Positions 11,462 through 22,989 of a stretch of DNA of 64,000 nt are shown one piece after another (the stretch's first letter is position 1; every line of letters begins with the position of its first letter). The translations under genes and the position numbers were made by a program. The notes beneath the pieces are model-generated. The model searched no databases and was not told the DNA's origin. It saw only the letters and a list, made by a program, of their open reading frames with translations. The DNA lies in contig OV884009.1 in the NCBI GenBank assembly GCA_930367205.1, forward strand, positions 32,311,841 to 32,375,840, read 5' to 3'. This stretch comes from Acanthosoma haemorrhoidale (taxonomy: Eukaryota > Arthropoda > Insecta > Hemiptera > Acanthosomatidae).

Positions 11462-13850
11462 CATAATAATAAAATAATACATAATAACCCCAACATTAGA
11501 TAAAATTGTATTTATTAATAATGATCAAATACATTTTTATATAATAATAACAAAACATAATTATTTAAATGTTAATAATAATTTTAGCTTTGAAAGTTAC
11601 CAACAAAAATGGTCTTGTCTTAAGGGTTTTTTCGATGATATTTAACATAAAAATGTATGCAATAATCAAAAGTATACGGATCCCTACATAAATCAAAGAA
11701 ATAAATTGTTATTGGAAAAATATTATTATTATTAGCTCATTTTGCGAAAACGATGTTAGTGGTAGTTTATTAGTGTAATTTAAGTTCAAAAGACCAACAT
11801 ATAAATATGTATTGTTAGTAAGATAGTAAAGATCTTTAATACAATAACATAACCAACAATTTTTAGCATAGCTTTGTTTTGAAAATTAAACCCCAAAATA
11901 ATTATTAATAATTACAAGTTCTCTGCAGATTCTGCGGTATGTTTCTGACAAAAATAATATTAATTAATAAAACAGAAACGGCATACTCGCTTATTCTGAT
12001 TTAGGGAACCTAATACTTAAATCAGGCTTAATATTTTTTATCGACAAAGTGGTTGCAGAAGGAATGCAGGGTGTCGGTGTTTGGTGCCCTGATAAATACT
12101 ATACGAAACTATTTACCATCAAGTAACTAGTCAATTAGTGACAGTTCTATTTTGTAAGGGATGACGTAAAGATGTCTGGTTTTGAAACAACGAAAATCCT
12201 AAAAATTGCGCCCTAAGGTGCGTGAAAGGACAACGCAAGGGTCGTTTTCACCCACTGCCGTCGGAAAACTATTGGGAAAATACTCCGTGAAAAACCTTGA
12301 ATATGGCCATTTACCCTTTTCTTACCCTGTAACGTCCGAGGATAAACCCAACTGGATCAATATGCTAATGAAATGGTAGGCGCTTTGTTGTACAGTTACA
12401 GCGATATTAATAAACAGAAGAAAAATTATTTCTTATTCATTTTCCGCCTCCGGATGGAAAACCGAGCCAATTCCGTTCTGCGGGGCAGGAAATGTTTTAA
12501 TTTCAGAATGCATATTCCCAAAAATAAGATTGATCGTTGGAATAATACTTGCAAATTCCGGTTAGATGATAAATATTTATCAGGTATCCTACCGCCTCGC
12601 CAAATTTTATTATTTTATAATAACTTGTGAACGAATTACGTATTCATTAAAAAAAAAATGGATTGTATTCAGTAAATAAACACTATGTATCTAACAACAG
12701 TAATTGTGTATTCCACAGGATGAGATGAAATACATTTTATAAACGAGTAATAACAAACATTTCTAAGATGTTTAATGTGAAACGTTTTCTTTAATTAATT
12801 AACTTATAGGTTTTGTTTTTTATTTTTATCATTTTATTTGTCATTAATATTCGAGCTATAAGGGAGACAATTCCTCACAACAGCAATATAAATTTTTTTT
12901 TTCCAATACCCTTAAAAAAAAATCAGAAGCATGTGATAAGTCTTTAATATTCACTTTCCTGCCTCCTAAGCATCCTTCTATCTAATCATTTCCACAGGTA
13001 GAAGATTAGCGTGTCTCGCAAGCTATTATTATAATTAATTGTACACAGTCTAACTATTTTAGTGACCCATCCTTTAATTTCATATTGCAAAATTATTCCT
13101 CGAGCGTGTGTATACTGATTTTGAAAGTTTTCACTGGATTTTTTTTTTAGCACTTTTCGGATGGAGATTGTCAAAAAGAGTTCTGTTGAAAAGTTTCCTT
13201 TTTTTGAACTAGTGCCTATATGTTGCATGAAATATATGTCTCGTGAAGAAAACTTTAATATTGACCCTTCAGTCGTTCAGTGGCAGTTATTTATAGCCCT
13301 CGGAGTAGATTTGAGAATGCCAAAAGGGAAAGGAAAAGTTATGAGTTGATGTATTAAAGCTAGGGGCCTAGGGGCGTTATTACTCCCTCATATTGGATTA
13401 GGGCAATGGGAGCTTGTTCCTTACTACATTGATCACTGGGACAAAAGTCTTGGGTCGGAGTATTTCTTACCCAATTCTCCTGAGATAATACCCCCAGGAG
13501 ACGCCGCGAGAACCCAATATCGTCCAGCCGTCTTTCTTGCGCACAGATTTCTCATCTGCTGTATACTTCGAAATAATTACATATTTATGTCTCTAACAAA
13601 TGGAATATAAATAAACTTGCTGATCCAGAAACCAGTAGCTCTATACAATAATTATCCTGGCATTAAAACCCTTGTTTTTAATATTGTGCAAGCCCGTATG
13701 GAGAAGCAAGAAGTACGGATAAGTAGTCTTTAGTCAATCGACCTCAAATGTTCAAAATCACTTCGCAAACATGCTGTTTTTGACTTAAATTTACGGAGTG
13801 ATGCGTGTAAATTAGTTTTTCAAAAAAATTTGATGTCTCTTCCAAAAAAA
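11460..13850. other. Unique DNA, with a balanced-composition island
   Basis: No repeat or gene recognised. Roughly 12100-12640 is less AT-rich and holds an 85-codon + frame (12373-12630) without known motif, plus an octamer-like ATGCTAAT at about 12362. Around 13340-13560 the composition is balanced again. Candidate conserved non-coding DNA only. Confidence 0.4.
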
Positions 13851-13852
13851 AT

Positions 13853-14130
13853 ATATTTTTTTATTTGTATTACATCAATACTCAACGTTTCACCTACGGA
13901 GGCATCCTCAGGACTATAATTCGAAGGAAAGACATACAAAAAAATTAAAGTAACAAATCTGACGCGGAGTCTCCAGTCCGTAAAATTGCTATAAATATTA
14001 TTCATTAACTTCCTATGTCCTGTTTGTTTATCAATAATTAACAACTAATGAAAATGCAGGCAGGATCGGGAATCGGACCCAGGACCTTCGCAATGTGTAG
14101 TCAGGGACTCTACTTGCTGACTCTCCTCTC
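13853..14130 (-). mobile_element. tRNA-derived SINE, minus strand
   Basis: Read on the minus strand, the head (about 14128 to 14045) resembles a tRNA: an A-box-like CAGCAAGTAGAGTCCCTGAC, then GAAGGTCCTGGGTCCGATTC and CCGATCCTGCC, whose GGGTCCGATTCCC matches an RNA polymerase III B box. A tRNA-unrelated body follows, containing CCTGAGGATGCC - hairpin - GGTGAAACG, and the copy ends in AATACAAATAAAAAA. Head plus body plus A-rich end is the normal SINE order. A second body/tail copy lies at 14401-14505. Confidence 0.75.
13886..13912 (-). other. CTGANGAT-hairpin-GAAACG motif (in SINE body)
   Basis: On the minus strand: CCTGAGGAT, a small stem gCCT-ccgt-AGGt, then GAAACG. Same order of elements as at 20811, 50372, 58258 and 60583. 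Confidence 0.6.
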
Positions 14131-14132
14131 AA

Positions 14133-14345
14133 TATTGCCGGTTTCCCAAGGGCCGTGAATCACGAAAGTGAGTATTATTGATACACTTAATACGGATTAA
14201 GGAAATTAATTACATTAAAATTGAACCGTTCACACGATTTGGCATTTCACACGAATTGTATAGACAAAATTAATTTACTTAATCGGTATTAAGTGTATCG
14301 ATAATACTCACTTTCGTGATTCAGGGCCATGGGAACCCGGCATAT
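14133..14345. mobile_element. MITE-like element with long terminal inverted repeats
   Basis: Two arms of about 75 bp (14133-14210 and 14269-14345) are near-perfect inverted copies: shared blocks are TGAATCACGAAAGTGAGTAT, GATACACTTAATAC, GATTAAG and AAATTAATT, with differences at only a few positions. The central spacer is about 60 bp. No coding capacity. Such short elements with long inverted repeats are typical of non-autonomous DNA transposons. It sits between a minus-strand SINE head and a plus-strand tRNA-like head. The outer limits are uncertain by about 5 bp. Confidence 0.85.
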
Positions 14346-14400
14346 GGACATGCTTTGGCGCCAAGATATTAAGGAGGTTCCGGTTCGAGTCCCGAGCCTT
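14346..14400 (+). repeat. tRNA-like 3' half
   Basis: GGAGGTTCCGGTTCGAGTCC followed by CGAGCC contains a perfect B box (GGTTCGAGTCC) and a T-arm-like stem. The upstream A-box half is missing or replaced by the inverted-repeat element. Interpreted as a broken SINE head, not a tRNA gene. Confidence 0.55.
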
Positions 14401-14505
14401 TTTTATTTATATTACATCAATACTCTACGTTTCAGCAATGAAGGCATCCTCAGGACTATAATTCAGAGAAAAGACATACAAAACAATTGAAGTAATAAAA
14501 TCGGC
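14401..14505 (-). repeat. SINE body/tail, second copy
   Basis: About 85-90% alike by eye to 13855-13955: AATACTCTACGTTTCAGC, GGCATCCTCAGGACTATAAT and AAAGACATACAAAACAATT. It includes a second, weaker copy of the GAAACG motif at 14428-14454. Confidence 0.8.
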
Positions 14506-14509
14506 AAAC

Positions 14510-16860
14510 AGGAATAAAACTGTTAATCGTAGTAACTTTTAATTTATATCCATTTATTATTTATAATGACTTAACTAAACTTTCTGCAAAAATAAATTAC
14601 AATTTTAAAATGATAAAAATCAATATTAAAATGAAAATTAACTATGTTAATACATAAACCATGCCCACACCCATGGCGTGTAATAAACTTATTTAAATGA
14701 TTTAGACTGGAGTCCGTTTTTTGTAAATTTCCAAAAAAAAATAAAAATACTGTGTTGAGGGAGAGATCTAATCGGAATGATCAATTATGAACTATTTATT
14801 TTTATTTAAACGCTATAAAGTTCATCAAAAGAAACAATATTTAGAGGCAATCGCCGGACTTGAGAGCTTTGCAACAACTTCAGATTTTATCAAAAATACT
14901 TCAATATACTTGCTAAATCAATTTGCTCACTGAAAATCACTTTTGAAAGAAATAAAAAAATACAAATAGCTAAAATATTGACATGAAAAATCCCACTAAC
15001 AAAAAAATAAAGCCATTTTAATTGTTGGCCCTCAAAACGTTTTTGGAATATTGTAAAATTCTTCTTTCGTTTCTTTCTTTGATGTGCCCCTGATTAAACA
15101 GTTCTTATTCCAGTGAGTAAGAATAAGTATAATAATAAAATGAAAAAAAATATTTTAGAAACCAAGACACATGATCCGAAAAAACAAAACATAATTAGCA
15201 ATGTAATAATGAAAATTTCCAAAAAAAATATCTTTATAATTAAAACTCACAAATATAAATAAACAACAATGCTGAAATATAAAACTACATAAATGATTAC
15301 GTAATAAATCAACTACATAATTTATCTAAAAACAATTCAAAATATCATATATGTTATATAAATGTCATATTAATTAAATATGACATGAATTATGTAAATA
15401 AAATTATAATTTAATTAAATTATAACTAAACTCAGTACTTTATATGGACCAAATAAAAACATACGAAGACGAGGCTACTCACCTGAGGATTATACTAATT
15501 AACCTGCCAAACCAGATGTTGGATTTTCTGGTCAATGTTGAACAAAAAAAAATCAAGTCAAGTGTGTGATGCATTACACAGTCCAGATTATCTTTACACT
15601 TGTGAAACGATTTTAAAGACAGGTTCAATGATTTTTTGTAATTATTAGTGAGCTATAATAGTCCAAACACATATAATAATAATATATTTAAATAATACAG
15701 AGATGTGAAAAAACGTTATTTTGAAAATAAATACCATATTGGTGAAAGACGTAAGCTGTATTATTTAATTATACCCATCCACAACCGGTAATAATCATTT
15801 AATAATATATTGTAGATCAGGTTGCTAATTGACTTCACAAAATGAGAAAAACGAACAAGGTAATGTTCACTTACCATGGAACATAGAAAGTTCGTAAAAA
15901 AACAAATTATAGTTAAAACACAAAAATTGTTAATAAAGTTCCAAACACGATGTTAATGCCAGTTTTAGTGACTTTCCGTAATTATATTTTAATAAAACAA
16001 ACACAAACGACGTATCGTTCTGGAGGGTAACCAGACCTTTAAATTTATGCCCAATTCAAAATTATAGACGTTTTGTTTTCAATAGGAAGTAATTAATTTT
16101 AAAATGGCTTTTAATCACGTTTTGTGGAGCTGAATTTTTTAGGTCGTCCCAATACCTTATTGTACCTCCAGCTAGAATATTATGTTTCTGGCTTTAATAG
16201 AGGACGCTCAAAAGCCTGAACCGACTCACTGGTTAACGCAAGCGGTTTTTTTTAGCGTTTCTTTGGTATGTTTTTTTGTGCCCAAAACAATTTTTCGACC
16301 GTGTGTCTGTCTGTTCCGGTTTTTGTACCCTTCTGTTCTAGCCAAAACACGTGTTTTTTATGAATGAAAAATGTAACCATCTCCATAAGATATAATTAAG
16401 TGACAAAATTAATTGTGTACCTGTTATTAAATAAAAAAAAACGTAATTTTGAATAGGGTATCATATTAAAGATATCGAATTCCTGATTGACGATATGTAA
16501 TTTGTTTTTTGAACATAATTACAACTTTATTGCTACTTTGGAACTCCGCACATGGCTTCGCTTGGACTTGAATGATAATAATATCATTAATTATATATAA
16601 CATGTGTTTGGGGCTAGAGTTGGCTCTAATTACTTAAATACCTTAAAACTGTCTTCCAAGCATTTTCACAGCTGTGAAGAAACCCTTGATCGCATGATCA
16701 CAGCACACTAGACTTTGATTTTTGATCGAAAATATTTCATTTTATTTTATATACTATCTTGATTCCTAATAATCACATTTTCAGCAATTAATAATAAATT
16801 GCAAATAGCTAAAATGTAAATCATAATAAACTCGTTAAAGTTGACTCAGCCAGCAATAAA
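14510..16860. other. Very AT-rich unique DNA
   Basis: No gene or shared repeat recognised. Contains the palindromes listed separately. Confidence 0.55.
15362..15425. repeat. Two adjacent AT palindromes
   Basis: ATGTCATAT (15362-15370) pairs with ATATGACAT (15378-15386). Eighteen bases on, 15404-15425 is a perfect 22-bp palindrome with half-site TTATAATTTAA. These may be cruciform-prone remnants of a MITE; no flanking duplication was found. Confidence 0.8.
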
Positions 16861-16861
16861 G

Positions 16862-17060
16862 CAATGCTATCCATTGTTTTCAAAACTTTATGGAAAGTCT
16901 TTGAGCATTACCGTCTTAGTGTCCTAATCATCATATTTTTGTATTTACTACACCTGTTTGAAAGTAAAGCTTCTTCTTTCGGGCTTGGTAAACAAAAGTT
17001 TACATATATGAAACTATATGGTGTACAGTGAAGAAGTACTATTTAATTCGAGATTTTTTC
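16862..17060 (+). repeat. Degenerate repeat, copy 1
   Basis: Shows a collinear but poor match to 17940-18060: 'agtgtcctaa.catcat', 'cttcttctttcgggcttggta', 'aaaagttt' and 'gtg.agtgaag' blocks in the same order. It also shares GTCTTTgAGC(A/G)TTACCGTC with 17236-17255. An old repeat of unknown family. Confidence 0.45.
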
Positions 17061-17939
17061 GAGAACTCACATGTGCTGTATGCAGCATTGATTCGAGCAC
17101 TGAATGTTATCATCGTTCTTTAGATGTGGTGTTTCGTGGGAATTCGCCAACGAAAATACAAGCACAAGGATTAGGAAACTAATATCCGGATTGTTCGTAG
17201 GGTCATAAAACGGAATTCAAAATACCAAAAGGAATGTCTTTAAGCGTTACCGTCGTATGCCTTTGCACGACACGTGGATTGGCAAACCTCGTCTGAAGTT
17301 TGTCTTACCACGCGCTGTAGGAACGTAAAGTCTCTCGAGGTGATGGGTGATGGGTAGTGGCTCGTTCTTTCCCGGGAAATGTCGGTTAGTGCTTGGACAT
17401 CAGAAGCTTGTGAATCCGGCAGATGAAAAACCAGTATCGCTCGCGCAACCGTTCCCACGACCTGTTTGAGATTAAAGAAGAATTTACAAGTAGTTCATAA
17501 ATCGTGCGATGATGAAGTTTTGGGGTTTGTACCAGGGAGAACCTGTTTGCCTGCAATTTTTTTAAACGGCCAGATTTAATTTTATATTTATTTTATTAGT
17601 TTCGGTATTATATTTAGGTGTGTTATAAGTAATTTTGACTATTATTGAATGACACCATCCACAAACGCCTGTTGCACACCGTTTTCTTCCTCATAAATAC
17701 AGCAGTCAACAGTACGTGCTGCGGCACACGCTACTTCCTAGTAAATTCATTCATTTGGGACAATGAATCAAATGAAACTGAGGAAGGACGTCTGGGAAAG
17801 GCATCTTCTCGAGAACGGTAACTTGGGATTGGGGATCACACCCCTTGGAAACGGTTCGCAGGCGGAACCGTCCGACCACAAGTCTGCAAGTACGAACCAC
17901 AGGCACCACAAGGCTCGCCAAGCCACGCGTCGTGAGAAC
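17061..17939. other. Unique or highly degenerate DNA
   Basis: No gene recognised. Two overlapping + frames (17763-17957 and 17845-18033) have no known motif. A short stretch near 17236 repeats part of the degenerate repeat before it. Confidence 0.4.
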
Positions 17940-18060
17940 AAGACTTCAGTGTCCTAAACCATCATTAGACTGCACCTCTAGAGAGGTTCTTCTTTTGGGC
18001 TCGGTATCCGAAAGTTTCTTTATAAAAAGCTAGGTGCCAAGTGAAGTTCTAAGCAGTGGA
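17940..18060 (+). repeat. Degenerate repeat, copy 2
   Basis: Partner of 16895-17050 in the same orientation. Key shared words: CTTCTTTTGGGCTCGGTA and AGTGTCCTAA. Confidence 0.45.
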
Positions 18061-18740
18061 TGGTCAGTAACTGTTGTCACCCAGCCATGTTCCAAGTCTA
18101 GGCCTAATTGGCGCGCTAATAGCAGAGAAGGAAAATGGAGCTGTGTAAGAAAATTATTTTCCCATAGGTTCTGCAGCCAGAAGGGGAACGGATTGCTACT
18201 TGAGATGTCTTTTAATTAATGCCCGTAGCTGTCCGACATGGGAACATCACGCGCCCTATACAATCTTCTTACGCCGGCGACACTAGTTGCCTCCATGCCG
18301 ACATATCTCATCTCGTTTAATTGATAAGCAGTTGGCCGGGCTGTTAAACCGATTCTCCGAGATGGCAGAGGGCAGGTGGACGCCCGAACTAAGGGCTCGA
18401 ACCATAATTAACTTCATCTTAATGATAGGCCCTTAACAGACCTTGACAATTCCATTCCGCACACGCTACCTTAATAGCCATATGTAATTAGTACATACGG
18501 CGCGGAATGAATTCAATTTTTAATTGAGCTATAGGATCAATATCTTATGAAATTTGGCATTATTTTTTATTGTTCAAAAAACGTTTCTTTTTCAATCAAT
18601 TGTATCAATGTTTATGCCTGTTAAAAATTTGATCGTCATTAGTAGCCCCCGATGTTTGCCTCTGAGCCCATCCGGTAAATTGCGTACAGCCTCTGCGAGA
18701 ATTAGCCCGAAGCGAATTCATATTTGTATTCTGATAAAGA
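18061..18740. other. Balanced-composition unique island
   Basis: No gene recognised. About 18200-18520 is markedly less AT-rich and contains clustered TAATTA/TTAAT words (CATAATTAACTTCATCTTAA, ATGTAATTAGTACATA). It has the character of a candidate conserved non-coding element, inferred from composition only. Confidence 0.35.
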
Positions 18741-18822
18741 GATAGCTCAGATGATGGAGCCCCGGGACAGGATGATTATTGGGAGATAATTGGGTGGTCT
18801 CGGGTTCGAGTCCGGAACTTGG
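18735..18822 (+). repeat. tRNA-like sequence (SINE head)
   Basis: GATAGCTCAGATGATGGAGC is a good A box and GGGTTCGAGTCCGG a perfect B box, but they are separated by extra bases and the intervening part does not fold into a normal anticodon arm. A tRNA-derived SINE head or tRNA pseudogene is more likely than a functional tRNA. Confidence 0.6.
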
Positions 18823-18829
18823 TAATAAT

Positions 18830-20800
18830 TAATATTTATGCCAATAGATTTTTTTTGTCGACATTTAAGGTGTTACAATATTTTTTTGTCAGTGCAAAGA
18901 TTTCATTTAGTGATTTATTAATTTTGTTTGGAGTATTTTCGATCAAAAATTAATTAAAAAGTATTTAAGAACGTTACAGGGAGTGTCGTGAGTAAAGTCA
19001 TTTGCAAATTACAAAAACTGATCATACAAGGATTCAATATTTTTCCAATGTGACGTCTCGTGAGCGCTCAGACAATGGAAAAATGGGCAACTCATTCAAA
19101 ACTTAAACAATTTTCACCATAAAAGTAGGAATTATCCTTAGTCGAGTTCGTTTACAATATTATTCACTTTACTTGATTTTTATGTACACATTTTTTTTGT
19201 CATCAATACCTTTTAAAAGTTCTGGGTTATTAAAGAATGATTACACGATGTCATACAACAGCCGTCGCTTTCGGAGGTGATATCCAGATAATTGTGGCAG
19301 CAAGACTGCAAATACACACATTGGGTCTTCAAAGGTTCACGGAAGTGCAAGAACAACGTCTAACTGCCCGAACGATTGAGGACCAACAATGGCTGGGAAT
19401 TCCCTCAGACATTCCAACAGAGTTTGCCATGTTGCGAAATGAAACTATGACTGCTCAATCTTAGCACCAATAGTGCAGCAAATGAGAGAACCAGGCGACC
19501 CATAATTCGTTCTTATGGGTGACGTTGCTAGACTCGTAAATAAATTCAATGCTCATTGAACATTCATGGGATCAACCTCAAAGAAGGATGACAAGAATGA
19601 AGAAGAAAGGCGGAATATCCAACCACAGAGTCCGGATGAACTGCAAACAGCAATCTTAGAGGGATGGGATGATAATTAAAAGTATGACCGGTACTGGAAA
19701 TGTAAAGAAAAACCAAAATAAAAGTTTTTTAACAAGTAAAATTTACTCAACTTTTCTTTTTTTTAAACCCTGAAAAAACAATGTACTAAGCTGGTGGATT
19801 TATTGATTTTAAAATTCTAAGAATAAATTTCCTTTCAAAGATTAAAATAATTAAATAAATATTGTTTTATTTTCGTTGAATGATCCACTTCATATACAAA
19901 CGAGTTTCTTTCTTGATATTGTTTTTTGGATTTATAAATCCACATCGTTCATATGTATGATATTTTAAAAATACAATTCAGTTTTTATAGCTTTATGTTG
20001 CATAATAAAACTGTGAGGTATGCACAGGAGTCGTACAGTAGGTTTACTAGAATAATAAATAGCTAATAAATTTTGTCGAGACCTGATGGTTAAAAGCTCT
20101 CAATTGCCACTGTCTCTCATGATACGTCAAGATACTGGGAAACTGCTCTTAAGAGGACGTTTCGGATCCGCGGTATTGGCCGCATCCAAAGCATCTAGAA
20201 CCGACGGGGGTAAAAACAGTGAGACATGCGAGATGCCTAAGCTCCTTGAACCGCAGTATATATCATCTTATTCCGGTGGAAATATTCCATGGTTGTTTTA
20301 TGGGCGGCAGTCCTTTGATCCGAGCCGCACTCAGCACCCCGCAGGACATAAACCAGTCGCTATCCTATAATTCACATTGCAGAACTATCCCCGGTAAGGT
20401 TATCCTCGTAACGACGTATTAATTAATACTCTGCGCTACTGCACCCCCGACGGTTCAATATCTCTATCCGCCGGGAACCGTACATCAGGGGAAACGCTTG
20501 TAAAACAACAAAAAATAACACTGGCTTGGGAGTGGTACAACTCTTGTTCCAGCTGATTGGAACAGTAAATAACGGAACAGAATGCAGCTTGTTCCAGTGC
20601 AGGAATCATTTATAGAAATTACAGGCCCCCCCTTTTTTTTTCATCATCCCGTTCCATCATTAGTTGCACTTCGTCTACAAGCTTTGATCATGCATTTGTT
20701 ATTTACAATGTTTTCAAACTAATTATATATGCTACATTTAAGGATGTGAAAGTAAATGATAATTTTTAAAAAATTGTGAATTTGGTTTTATTTATAATTT
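18830..20800. other. Unique DNA
   Basis: No gene recognised with confidence. The + frame at 19237-19464 (75 codons) is followed by further coding-looking sequence to about 19675 and by AATAAAAG at 19715, which could be the end of an old transposon or retrocopy; I do not recognise the protein. 20090-20480 is a balanced-composition island with a 94-codon + frame (20086-20370) without known motif. Confidence 0.35.
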
Positions 20801-20810
20801 TCGTCGTGAA

Positions 20811-20839
20811 CTTTCGGACTCCGTTAGTCCATCATCAGG
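20811..20839 (-). other. CTGANGAT-hairpin-GAAAG motif
   Basis: On the minus strand: CCTGATGAT, perfect 5-bp stem GGACT/AGTCC with a 5-base loop, then GAAAG. The best match in the window to the CUGANGA...GAAA order of a hammerhead core, but with one extra U before the stem. Confidence 0.7.
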
Positions 20840-20924
20840 TAACAACTACACAACCAGAAGACACCTTGGTTGAATCACAATAAATAAAAAAATTACCAGA
20901 CGCCAGAGCGCCACTAAACGTTTT

Positions 20925-21085
20925 TAGATAATTATAGATCCTCAGGCGAATCTATTTACAAATTATTTTTTTATTTCCTGTAGCATCGCTACATTATATA
21001 CAAGTTTTGTTATTTTATAAAAACTATATAATTAATAAACAAGTATAATGATACACATTATACATGACTGGACTAAACTATAACT
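20925..21085 (-). repeat. Repeat E, inverted copy
   Basis: Reverse complement of the E tandem pair at 2921-3389: ATAGATCCTCAGGCGAATCT, ATTTACAAATTA, TTTCCTGTAGCATCGCTACA, ACAAGTATAATGATACAC and GACTGGACTAAAC. The terminal GGTGA hairpin part is missing. Confidence 0.85.
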
Positions 21086-21839
21086 AAAACACAATTATTA
21101 CGTAAAACTAAAATACCTACTAAACGGGAACGAAAAAAGAAACCTACAGCAAAAATACTAATATCCCCTGTGGTAATTAAAAATAAAATGAATGCTTTAT
21201 GTGTCTTCTTCCTGGTTGATACACTATGCACAGCACATTTTACTAAATCATTGTTGCTACATTTACATTGTTCAATATTGTTTTCTCCTTTCTTTTACTA
21301 CGTTATAAATTAATTGAATGAGACTAATATCATGTAGTCAGGAGTGGTACCTAAGTAAATTTGTTATTATTCTTAGAAATTTATTCTGTATCCTGCATAA
21401 GTTAATATGAAGAACTACTGCGTTCTTTTTTTCAGACGAGTTTCAATGTCTTTGGTTTTGCCTTTCTTGAACCTCCTTGTATAATTGTTTAAGAATTATA
21501 CTCGTAAGTTGCCGATGCACTGTACAGGTACTGAGGACCTAACAACAGTAAAATTGCGGCTTGAGAGAAGACTAATTTATCAGGAGCAGAGATGGGAACG
21601 GTTAGTGACACCAGGGCCGACATATTCAATTAGGTCGAAAACAATAGAAGGAGCTGAAGATACAATCTGTGTCTTCGATGGCGCACGCAAGGCCAATTAA
21701 GGCCAGAGTCTTAGGCATCTAATTAACGGGGGATCGTAGGAGTACGAGTAGTAGAGTTCCGTCATTGGTCGGCCCTTCAGTCAGCTGTGAGTAGCGGTGT
21801 CTTATTAACGACAGACCCAATGTTAAATCTTCTGTGGTT
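21086..21839. other. Unique DNA
   Basis: No gene recognised. The 71-codon + frame at 21485-21700 lies in a balanced-composition patch and has no known motif. Confidence 0.4.
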
Positions 21840-22440
21840 CAATGAGCACTTTTTATTGAAATTATTAGATTCGATCAATACAGAAAATATTTTAGCCAGC
21901 GCTTAGGTCTCTAGTTTATTTAAAGTGCAAAGTAACCTTTGTGGGGAACAAGGCTCAGTAGAAAAAAAACACTGAACAAGATGCTAGTTGGATTGGAGGA
22001 GGTCTCGAGACAAACTCCGCCTTAGGCGTCGCTCTGGGTTGCCGGGGATGAAATTAGAGTGTAGAGCATTAGCATACGGATTAGGTTGGGCAGGGAGGTG
22101 AGGAGTTCTGGTAGCGGAAGGAATAAATGGGATGTTGATCAGCGTCAAGGGTTGATGTAGACCGATGATGACCATGGAGGTTATCTTGCGGAGGATTCTG
22201 AATTGCAAGAATTATTAAGGAGGGCTTGGTACTCCCCAGAAATTCCGTCCCATAGGACAAGCTACGTTGTAGTACCGTTGTGTAAATCAGACTCTTGATT
22301 TCTATTGATATTTTTGACTGTCCACGAGGTGAAGAAGTAGTTTGAATCATCTATTAGTTTCTTGTTGTTTGGATCTAATGTGTGGGCCCCAAGTGAGCCA
22401 CTTGTCTTGATGAGGTACAAGATCTTCATAGGTGTTCTGT
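21840..22440 (-). pseudogene. Second jockey-like LINE: ORF2 C-terminus and 3' end
   Basis: On the minus strand two overlapping frames together show the order typical of a jockey-clade ORF2 tail. The first has ...KSLIYTTVLQRSLSYGTEFLG..., comparable to the 'LIYK..LRP..TYG.E.WG' segment after the RT domain. After a frameshift near 22160-22210 it continues in the second frame with RILRKIT and ends with ...NPYANAL..., RRLRRSLSRDLL. Family A ends with the same kind of tail (NHPNPL...RRLK...RDLL). AATAAAAAG at 21855-21865 on the same strand is a plausible poly(A) signal. At least one frameshift and a missing N-terminus make it non-functional. Confidence 0.65.
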
Positions 22441-22534
22441 CATGTACATTAAGTTAGCTCTCTAGTAAGATTGTGTGGATGAACCGGAGAAATATGAAAG
22501 ATCTTACTAAGTACATTAATTAATTTGTGAACCG

Positions 22535-22959
22535 AAGGTGAGGTTTTCATAATGAAGAAGCCAATTTTCAGAGTTTACATCAGAGCAGCCACGAGACAGT
22601 TAGTTCACAGGAGAATGATATACAGGCCCCAAACCACCGCTCTTAAATACCCAGCATGCTTCGTCAGTAGCCAATCAGCTCTGGTTTTATAGTACCCAAT
22701 GCCCGTTGAGTATGTGGTTTTCTTCCTCTGACAAAGAGATATGTCACCGATACGTGACCCGGGTAAGGGTCTCTCGGCGGGTTGGGTCGCTTAGTACCTG
22801 CTACTGGTAGCTGATGCCCCAACTCGTATAACTAATTGGTTCACAGCTGCATGTTTATTGTTTCCCACATTCAATGATTTATATTTTGGTAATGTTATTT
22901 ACATTTGTTTACAATATATACTACAGAGTATAGGGTGAATTATCTTATGTAGTTAGCGG
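22535..22959 (-). repeat. Repeat B, copy 1
   Basis: Shares with 26.9-27.27 kb the segments GAGGTTTTCATAA, TTTATTGTTT.C, GGTAATGTTATTTACATTTG, AGAGTATAGGGTGA and TTATCTTATGTAGTTAGCGG. The strand is assigned from frames in the other copies and is uncertain. Family unclassified. Confidence 0.7.
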
Positions 22960-22989
22960 TCGCTACAAAGTATATTACTCTCAACACTA

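Noticed and set aside
20811..20839. Bona fide hammerhead ribozyme
   Set aside because: The core order fits, but an extra base precedes stem II and I could not find stems I and III or a cleavage triplet in a proper position. Kept only as a hammerhead-like motif in the findings.
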